Shown here: piece by piece, positions 19,801 through 20,276 of the stretch
Layout of the letters: the number at the start of each line of letters is the position of its first letter
Position numbering within the stretch: position 1 is the stretch's first letter
Origin: Gammaproteobacteria bacterium UBA3532
Lineage (GTDB): Bacteria > Pseudomonadota > Gammaproteobacteria > Enterobacterales > UBA3532
Assembly (NCBI GenBank): GCA_002376965.1
Contig: DFOV01000126.1
Span: 1-20,276 of the forward strand
Length of the DNA: 20,276 nt
Direction of reading: 5' to 3'
Position numbers and translations under genes: made by a program
The notes under the pieces: generated by a model
What the model saw: the letters and a program-made list of their open reading frames with translations, nothing else
Told to the model about the DNA's origin: nothing
The model's database searches: none

Positions 19801-20276
19801 CGGTCTTCCACTTCAATCACAAACTGGTATACGGAGACACCTTCATCTGAGCCTGGCATGTTGGCCAAAGCAACTAATTCAGAATCCACAGGGGAGTTAA
19901 ATTCTTTTATAAGTCGCTCTCCCCCAGCTTCAAGCGCAATGATACGCATAATGGTTTCGGATGCGGGCCCATCGTCAATAGCATCAAAATCTTTAAGACG
20001 TATACCTATTTGCTCTTTATAAAATGCGCTATTTGGCACATCAACAACCATATTATCCGGTGTTGGTGCTTGGTTGCGTGTTAGATTGACCACCCTCTCT
20101 ACTGTAACGGTGGTGCCTGAAGAATCAGTAACATCTATAAATATAGGCTCAACAGCCCCTTCTGGTGGAACTCGCTCAAATGCTTGGTGTTTAAGCGTAA
20201 ATACAGCAGAAGGACGGGCTTCATTTATGAGCTGTTGGTGTGCCTGCCCTAACCAGTGAACAGTAATATCTGTCAC
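7854..20276 (-). CDS. Giant multidomain secreted/surface protein, 5'-truncated by window edge (4,140 residues visible)
   Basis: The frame stays open from the right edge to a TAG at 7856-7854. The first in-window codon is a GTG at the very edge, in the middle of an Ig-like strand pattern and with no signal peptide, so I treat it as internal and the start as off-window. Residues are numbered from the edge. Order seen: Ig-like/Big_1-like domains (1-728), TSP3 calcium motifs (731-833), LamG-like (843-1062), TSP3 (1069-1143), propeller-like repeats (1150-1525), LamG-like (1551-1771), TSP3 (1773-1848), Big_2-like (1854-1948), then five glycine-rich modules (1949-4140). The protein is Asp/Ser/Gly-rich and has 20 Cys, all in local pairs. 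The C-terminus is a Ser/Thr/Glu-rich tail without a membrane segment or a sorting signal I recognise. Such architectures are typical of bacterial adhesins or matrix proteins. No enzyme active site was recognised. It is the first visible gene of a tight minus-strand set with the PPIase lipoprotein 4 nt downstream. Confidence 0.95.
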   Translation of the reverse strand: MTDITVHWLGQAHQQLINEARPSAVFTLKHQAFERVPPEGAVEPIFIDVTDSSGTTVTVERVVNLTRNQAPTPDNMVVDVPNSAFYKEQIGIRLKDFDAIDDGPASETIMRIIALEAGGERLIKEFNSPVDSELVALANMPGSDEGVSVYQFVIEVEDRFEQVARSSLFEIDLSLIPNAVVFDNTSNSSANPAEVRVAKYRDVELMVRVTDELSMPIVGREVQWVVIEPTGEESSLGTSSTDNSGVAKQSFSRDRDLGEYKVIAQLSKFSAIRSEPHIITVVPGDVARIYVDRIEALPPLGSTQITMSFFDPNNNPTAEMRTLELEFNHDDFVLAGEAITDESPSSSNITYSIKPTTSTITYVINAPTESGLYNFEFIDSRYDDLYVYYDGDYRTNDKIPLEVMTGPPADWALTLDNIEHFEFGNDSVLEVTEPFTYDVTLVDEYGNHISEIGPQGAKESADFSTTLSVSGSAVFVDTQSNSITLDLTQGQASVTLVDEVAETVTLSLQATTPEIADLTLPVEQEITISTLPVAIIEQVLVPGVNDEPMTYRGTYEYDVSLVDGATETGAQFKNRYSNSVSGESWLEGNTLVFKPDSPLEVNRNCYYYYQMDTRTIDILDLNNNPVLKRLEPEVCPPAIRVKTTPHNTISSGYAHKFKFDHNISGVIYNGQITINGQTQPFDWVSHSVTLDDLGLVEGDTVQISFHAEDNEGNPYLLANTLELIWIEPTSDNDGDGLSNALELAFGYNPLDVDSDKDTSGNRLVDAEGDYDGDGLTNLEEVQLGYAPDSIDTDRDGLSDLYERDFGLDGLNQDSDGDGVLDGLDIDSFEDQKGVYVSYISELDPLLYYPMDSAHTEKSHPTNTPSSLSRMYVFDASGHGLHLLSNDNEVYSSSLTTQLEGIRDVDINKNVELSGSNDGLSVAIWFNSIVFNKYNYSRWLFDLVGDARLVSVALNVTSGELSIASDHFTNMNYGSGLNDGTAHHLVINIDIITGKYHIYIDGAYAGAIEAVDEITPIITQVRIGGSGLSSDDYYETLGHFLVTERQLSEEEVIKQYQLGKFGKTVDPSLDNDGDGLSNGLELELGYNENSTDSDSNGVLDGDEDFDGDGVSNIDELANNTDLLQVDTDKDGVNDALDLAPTDPLVGAELQWNSTDDSVFGLDSAYRTYEEYSRVDADISDNTNVITLGIARAYQDSSYKNRGIVSIFEVFNGVRNQSQILELPELAKEQYFGKITEVSGDGSTIVASDSANNTNAVSIFNRTNGSWSRQQVIEFQYSIKSISISDNAEVLAVSSYKSAGAEIYKKNLQSGLYTLLQDLKIENFGVFDGSIVLSGSGNVLAVSSPKTSQENVNTRGEIYLYRFNEVSQVYEQSATIASPAEQSYVSLGYCLDLNYVGDILAICAPDEDVHQLDKFGAVYIYAQRQPSERIGKRWQKVQRIVLPKEELITGFARDLALSGNGKALVIGGASASKAYIFVEEKGLWALTQKIERWQVTDSGSYFGNSVAITHSGSDIVIGGNDFASHHTLSSGELSSLHTPYGRYGDYANLALSYPALGLYEFNETSGALIRDLSGNANHGQYDTVSLASEPSILNDRNKLARLNESSEISISLSKTPLSATSDWNLGAWLKPDALTDQRLLLSMTSELSDQGLVSYISKSADQAALVVAQRNGSELDTLLSVDTDWLEDSWGYVSLDYHQGQLSLYFNGEKVSSADWQSPFQSLQTLQYHQSETNLTPYTGAVHWLSLNASSIDALDLKALHLLGRYGEIYSEGQDFDSDGLNDDVELALGLSPYHPDSDADGITDPLDDIDLDGLSTQQELANGTDPVLLDTDNDGVPDGLDNAPADPDDNSFDWSTVVGINVVEPPEVMVTWEETYTLDLLIVSEFNGLTFEIDHQYISDIQPVIVSSDETVAAQLLGREVSALSEGQAILTITFPDQTSVSSDVLVNVMAYYDVGDVVWEGYHRYKGLVVAGDAVISSGKVIIEGELQVQGSLQLGAGELRASNITIGNELIKDSAGISTIGVTGSIVLDGSSGTGDVHFKRGTITVPEANRSTKTYYPIDIQTVGNIYLSYPATIDLDDSGYPYGVAGPDFSNSSRYIGCHASSPGNGCAYGSYVYPSYPGSGGEDYYGGGFISLDAENIQLLGVVTARAESDSDEGGAGGGMYFNARDSIEIRDLVDVSGGSGGRIAVHAKHFVNDFGMHLVGVNSPGYGGPATVYLYEKESDSQQLIVSTPERPSWNSYTTPINSVGRHTIDSVVAHGNMPNAWVVTSLSATWPESDDPREKGVRGLQVRLDADNPDAPLYRIIDNTATTLTIEVPSGDVLTAGNSLVGVHHFSNLVVENAIVDFGEDIVYVEGDYAFADQDAVTLDLSNIRGDVYIQGGLSITNVNDFELLAASNITFRDDISVENSNILMRADEYVVGGQNINLTNSHITVPENDGSYEYFELNLLANGSISIDSSSSVDVSGKGTKYAIKVNGESINKPCHGGTNQSNIDCSYDDLHHVLYSGNYLGGGYTSLYADTIILDGIIDASAEPVGSGGGVHIEASSLTGSGSIDASAGNTTDSSSRPAGGGRVSIHAQSWAPHFETAVSVNGSHGSLIGGAGTLYFRELDANGAFVSDKLIVDNGGEPAPEATTFLPSIGIRAISSVVAHPELANHFVVYLDLENENNYAVRESSLLPLAFGISELIEVDLDLDNPGPLYQVVDNTEDTITIRSNSSDLPAWGQRLQGVQYQDKLVNVDIRAGANLTWLHDQIATKGQLSLSDGQEHELYLDGAGEVHVSNGTSVTIRVEGSFQAGQITVTDNSTLTLAVPGIIEVDGSVIVSGGATITVLDYQGDSPYPLRIHSGGDITIDESSRFDLVGKGYKANRSPTRDGSQSGVYGCHGGISSYATYSCSYGSYYRSTQPGSGGGHTNYSYYDGGYPTRTPFERGGGFVELIANNVQVAGVIDASAMPLSMGRDSGNTGAGGGVHIETQQLSGSGTILANGGDSDGQDSESIGGGGRISIHAASWDIHFESNAHAYSGRVFDQTSALQPGAGTVYFLNTATGEDKLILDNGGQPAFEGSTPYPFLDSPGNGAPYPDAFEGQQRWHIPQTYCCIERNIIPIGILVDVSSAESLSPLYTLLGAQNNAWVIDAPLTEPPNTEGRVIGVYDTQSPPSAIVNGRITGGASLGFGGTRLIYPNLAATNQSLSINATEVQVTGDISVTQSGELELQADQVFVDGDIVVTEDASLTLSTDSVIALGSINISNNSKLTPSSDRTLKLEVGHDFYLDESSMVDLVGKGANYTSHYSETDYGCNGGTNHLGYRACVVSNAFWPAYVGGAGNSEGANSGGWLELIAVNAVINGYIDASGIGSPQGDGIPGAGGTILINAQALTGSGKIKANAGPTTDAMAAGGGRIAVKADDRSNDTIDYQAYPTLNGTPAGAGTVYRVDRELGSVGTLYVHSPEATLANSTHVNLGELGKPYFYGRLDSIEQPSPGIWRLQFNWFSFNNYDFQPLFVDVNSASDTPVIYKVANIHEDERWLEIETTDDLSGLVFDTWVESVYVLDAIQVSGFASVSLSHPTALLDTASSYIDPDASLFVDGREVLQINSNGLCLEQSCVTTSASASAVEETKESHEAAGLVADESTTWKGDTYTFEQAEFIPGNVILQDSQVSSPEIIEIEGALTLVGGVSQIKAKQLIVHGDVILNNASLLNLDLVAGMHVKGSNGLRIIDNSILSVPQARILPLKRLSPLYIEVDNTIDISNDSMIHVDSKGYPGGYAGPEFTKHHGTNIGCHVGVADFMLKECVYDDYRKPVFAGSGGERVAGGGTINIKANALLHHGRISANGAMAEQNDYPGAGGAIYLDIGTYQGTGSILANAGRSGGSVGSSGGAVSLVVDQLIDTPFIEAIASEGGSFAGTGTVWIRESNSDGKLIADAANPAATASTLLRHVGQHQVSRVYQDQKHPNRWYVEVNGVAWQASNESSRLGVAGLLVDFDLLDDDSPLYTISSNYDNTLIFDFDSAVEPENPADFEKQAHFEKQVTAGDSLVGVHKLQSLAIYGKGSVSFGADRVELSSDSRWYVEKEASVIVENKQVFGISGGQLCFESLCDSTSSSEEETQTLDSQDTAVEASAELAATNTVTHNQIKTQIVTD
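7858..7860 (-). promoter_or_regulatory. Shine-Dalgarno core for the PPIase gene, inside the upstream giant's last codons
   Basis: The minus-strand triplet GGA lies 8 nt before the ATG at 7849 and overlaps the final sense codon region of the giant gene, whose TAG stop is at 7856-7854. With only 4 nt between stop and start, reinitiation or translational coupling is likely. The match to the anti-SD sequence is short. Confidence 0.5.
8192..8227 (-). repeat. In-frame 18-nt tandem microduplication
   Basis: The plus-strand units 8192-8209 and 8210-8227 match at 16 of 18 positions. They encode back-to-back FEKQ-containing hexapeptides (FEKQAHFEKQV) just before the AGDSLVGVH motif of module 5. The other modules lack this insertion. 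Confidence 0.8.
9366..10703 (-). repeat. Glycine-rich Cys-pair module 4 of 5, with CX4C tail
   Basis: Residues 3192-3637. Motifs: VDLVGKGANY, YGCNGG with C3300-x11-C3312, GGAGNSEG, SGGWLELIA, NGYIDASGIG, GAGGTILINAQALTGSGKI, AAGGGRIAVKA, AGAGTVYRV and PVIYKVANI. It ends with a short unit containing C3600-x4-C3605 (GLCLEQSC) followed by a Ser/Ala/Glu-rich linker. A similar unit ends module 5. Confidence 0.8.
10704..11996 (-). repeat. Glycine-rich Cys-pair module 3 of 5
   Basis: Residues 2761-3191. Motifs: FDLVGKGYKA, YGCHGG with C2885-x11-C2897, YGSYYRSTQPGSGGG, RGGGFVELIA, AGVIDASA, GAGGGVHIETQ, LSGSGTILANGG, GGGGRISIHAASW, GAGTVYF and DKLILDNGGQPA. It also has a vicinal pair C3099-C3100 that the other modules lack, in an inserted aromatic/Pro-rich stretch before PLYTLL. 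Confidence 0.8.
11997..13205 (-). repeat. Glycine-rich Cys-pair module 2 of 5
   Basis: Residues 2358-2760. Motif order: beta-rung segment, VDVSGKGTKY, CHGG pair C2486-x10-C2497, LGGGYTSLYA, DGIIDASA, GSGGGVHIEAS, LTGSGSIDASAG, AGGGRVSIHAQSW, GGAGTLYF, DKLIVDNGGEPAP, then PLYQVVDNTEDTITI. This is the cleanest version of the shared pattern together with module 3. Confidence 0.8.
13206..14432 (-). repeat. Glycine-rich Cys-pair module 1 of 5
   Basis: Residues 1949-2357. The first part consists of short V/I-G-x-(I/V/L) rungs suggestive of a right-handed beta-helix. Then come GYPYGVAGPDF, the cysteine pair C2101-x8-C2110, PGSGG, GGGFISLDA, GAGGGMYF, GGSGGRIAVHA and GGPATVYLY. The module ends with PLYRIIDNTATTLTIEV and AGNSLVGVHHF. 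It is related in order of motifs to the four following modules. I do not recognise a named family for the whole unit. Confidence 0.8.
14433..14717 (-). other. Big_2-like Ig domain
   Basis: Residues 1854-1948 show a strand rich in V/I, then IVSSDETVAAQLLGREVSAL and a GQAILTITFPD strand. This resembles the 'S.d..vA.v...G.v.a...G.a.It' signature of Big_2 (BID_2-type) domains. It bridges the calcium motifs and the glycine-rich modules. Confidence 0.5.
14733..14960 (-). repeat. TSP3-type calcium-binding motif block 3
   Basis: Residues 1773-1848 carry DFDSDGLND, DSDADGITD, DIDLDGLST and DTDNDGVPDGLDNAP. The motif spacing follows block 2. This block closes the LamG/propeller half of the protein and leads to the Big_2-like domain. 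Confidence 0.9.
14964..15626 (-). other. LamG/concanavalin A-like domain 2
   Basis: Residues 1551-1771 start YPALGLYEFNETSG and continue with IRDLSGNANHGQ, a very typical LamG_3 opening. Then come WNLGAWLKPD, a YVSLDYHQGQLSLYFNGEKV pair of strands and VHWLSLNAS near the end. It is a second copy of the fold at 17091-17750 but clearly diverged. It sits directly before TSP3 block 3. Confidence 0.85.
15702..16829 (-). other. Six-repeat beta-propeller-like (FG-GAP/integrin-alpha-like) segment
   Basis: Residues ~1150-1525 contain about six repeats of one pattern: an S.(D/G)...(L/I)A(V/I)(S/G) strand followed by (A/G)xIYxYxxxxGxW and a Q.I/L strand. Examples are VSGDGSTIVASD, SISDNAEVLAVSS, LSGSGNVLAVSSP, LALSGNGKALVIGG and ITHSGSDIVIGGN. 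Blades of about 55-65 residues with this pattern are typical of FG-GAP or related propellers. One blade has the pair C1388/C1401. A propeller inserted between two LamG-like domains suggests a ligand-binding head. The blade count comes from eye alignment. Confidence 0.6.
16848..17072 (-). repeat. TSP3-type calcium-binding motif block 2
   Basis: Residues 1069-1143 open with DNDGDGLSNGLELELGYN and continue with DSDSNGVLD, DFDGDGVSN and DTDKDGVND, ending in LAPTDP. The block resembles block 1 and links the first LamG-like domain to the propeller-like segment. Confidence 0.9.
17091..17750 (-). other. LamG/concanavalin A-like domain 1
   Basis: Residues ~843-1062 begin with a YYPMD strand followed by DASGHGLHL, and have a central SVAIWF strand, then H(H)LVINID with YHIYIDG, and a final LGHFLVTERQLSEEE. 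This order is characteristic of bacterial LamG_3-type laminin G jelly-rolls (AWF..., W-H-V..., LYVDG..., ...F.R.LS..EI). The family usually binds carbohydrate or protein ligands. It lies between TSP3 blocks 1 and 2. Confidence 0.8.
17778..18086 (-). repeat. TSP3-type calcium-binding motif block 1
   Basis: Residues 731-833 carry tandem DxDxDG(L/V)xD/N motifs, beginning DNDGDGLSN at 731-739 and including DYDGDGLTN, DTDRDGLSD and DSDGDGVLD, interleaved with ELxxGYxP segments. In the thrombospondin type 3 family these Asp side chains bind calcium. The block separates the Ig-like stack from the first LamG-like domain and probably acts as a calcium-stiffened linker. Confidence 0.9.
18093..20276 (-). 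other. N-terminal visible stack of bacterial Ig-like domains of the upstream giant
   Basis: Residues 1-728 show repeated beta-sandwich patterns. Residues ~190-285 look like Big_1 (invasin-type): a V.D....P..G..V.W pattern followed by T.TDNSGVA and a GEY strand. Two further Big_1-like units follow to ~535, one with a VDEYGN loop. Residues ~535-640 resemble a Big_5/SbsA-like domain (FKPDSPLEVN, then a D.NNNP strand) and contain the pair C605/C635. A last Ig-like unit leads into the calcium motifs. Domain names are judged from pattern alone. Confidence 0.6.

Noticed and set aside
20274..20276. GTG at the right edge as the start of the upstream giant gene
   Set aside because: It coincides with the window edge, has no signal peptide after it and falls inside an Ig-like domain pattern. 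It is an ordinary Val codon of a longer frame.

Overview
The window looks like a piece of a marine-type gammaproteobacterial chromosome. This is inferred from mid-40s GC by eye, a Sec signal peptide, an outer-membrane type lipobox, and very large Asp-rich, calcium-motif-bearing secreted proteins; no taxonomic marker gene is present, so the assignment is soft. All 20 kb is coding on the minus strand and is read right to left as one tightly packed gene set with gaps of 4 and 25 nt. No RNA gene, mobile element, CRISPR array or terminator is visible. No stretch without a gene exceeds 25 nt.

Layout in transcription order. (1) 20276 to 7854: the last 4,140 residues of a giant secreted-type protein whose start lies off the right edge. 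It runs from Ig-like domains through TSP3 calcium motifs, a LamG-like domain, TSP3, a six-blade propeller-like segment, a second LamG-like domain, TSP3 and a Big_2-like domain. It ends in five large glycine-rich modules, each with a conserved cysteine pair. (2) 7849 to 7025: a 274-residue lipoprotein with a parvulin (PpiC-type) peptidyl-prolyl isomerase domain. (3) 6999 to 1: the first 2,333 residues of a second giant protein with a clear signal peptide. It has four jelly-roll-like domains, three copies of a ~402-residue module (TSP3 + two Fn3-like + two Ig-like domains), further Ig-like domains, and the start of a Big_5-like domain cut by the left edge.

Working model (inference): the operon builds a calcium-dependent surface or matrix assembly from two giant proteins, with the PPIase lipoprotein acting as a dedicated periplasmic or outer-membrane folding factor. 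The giants differ sharply in cysteine use. The upstream one has 20 cysteines that all fall in ten local pairs, while the downstream one has none in its visible mature part. The best candidate for something undescribed is the five-copy glycine-rich, Cys-paired module, together with the giant-PPIase-giant arrangement.
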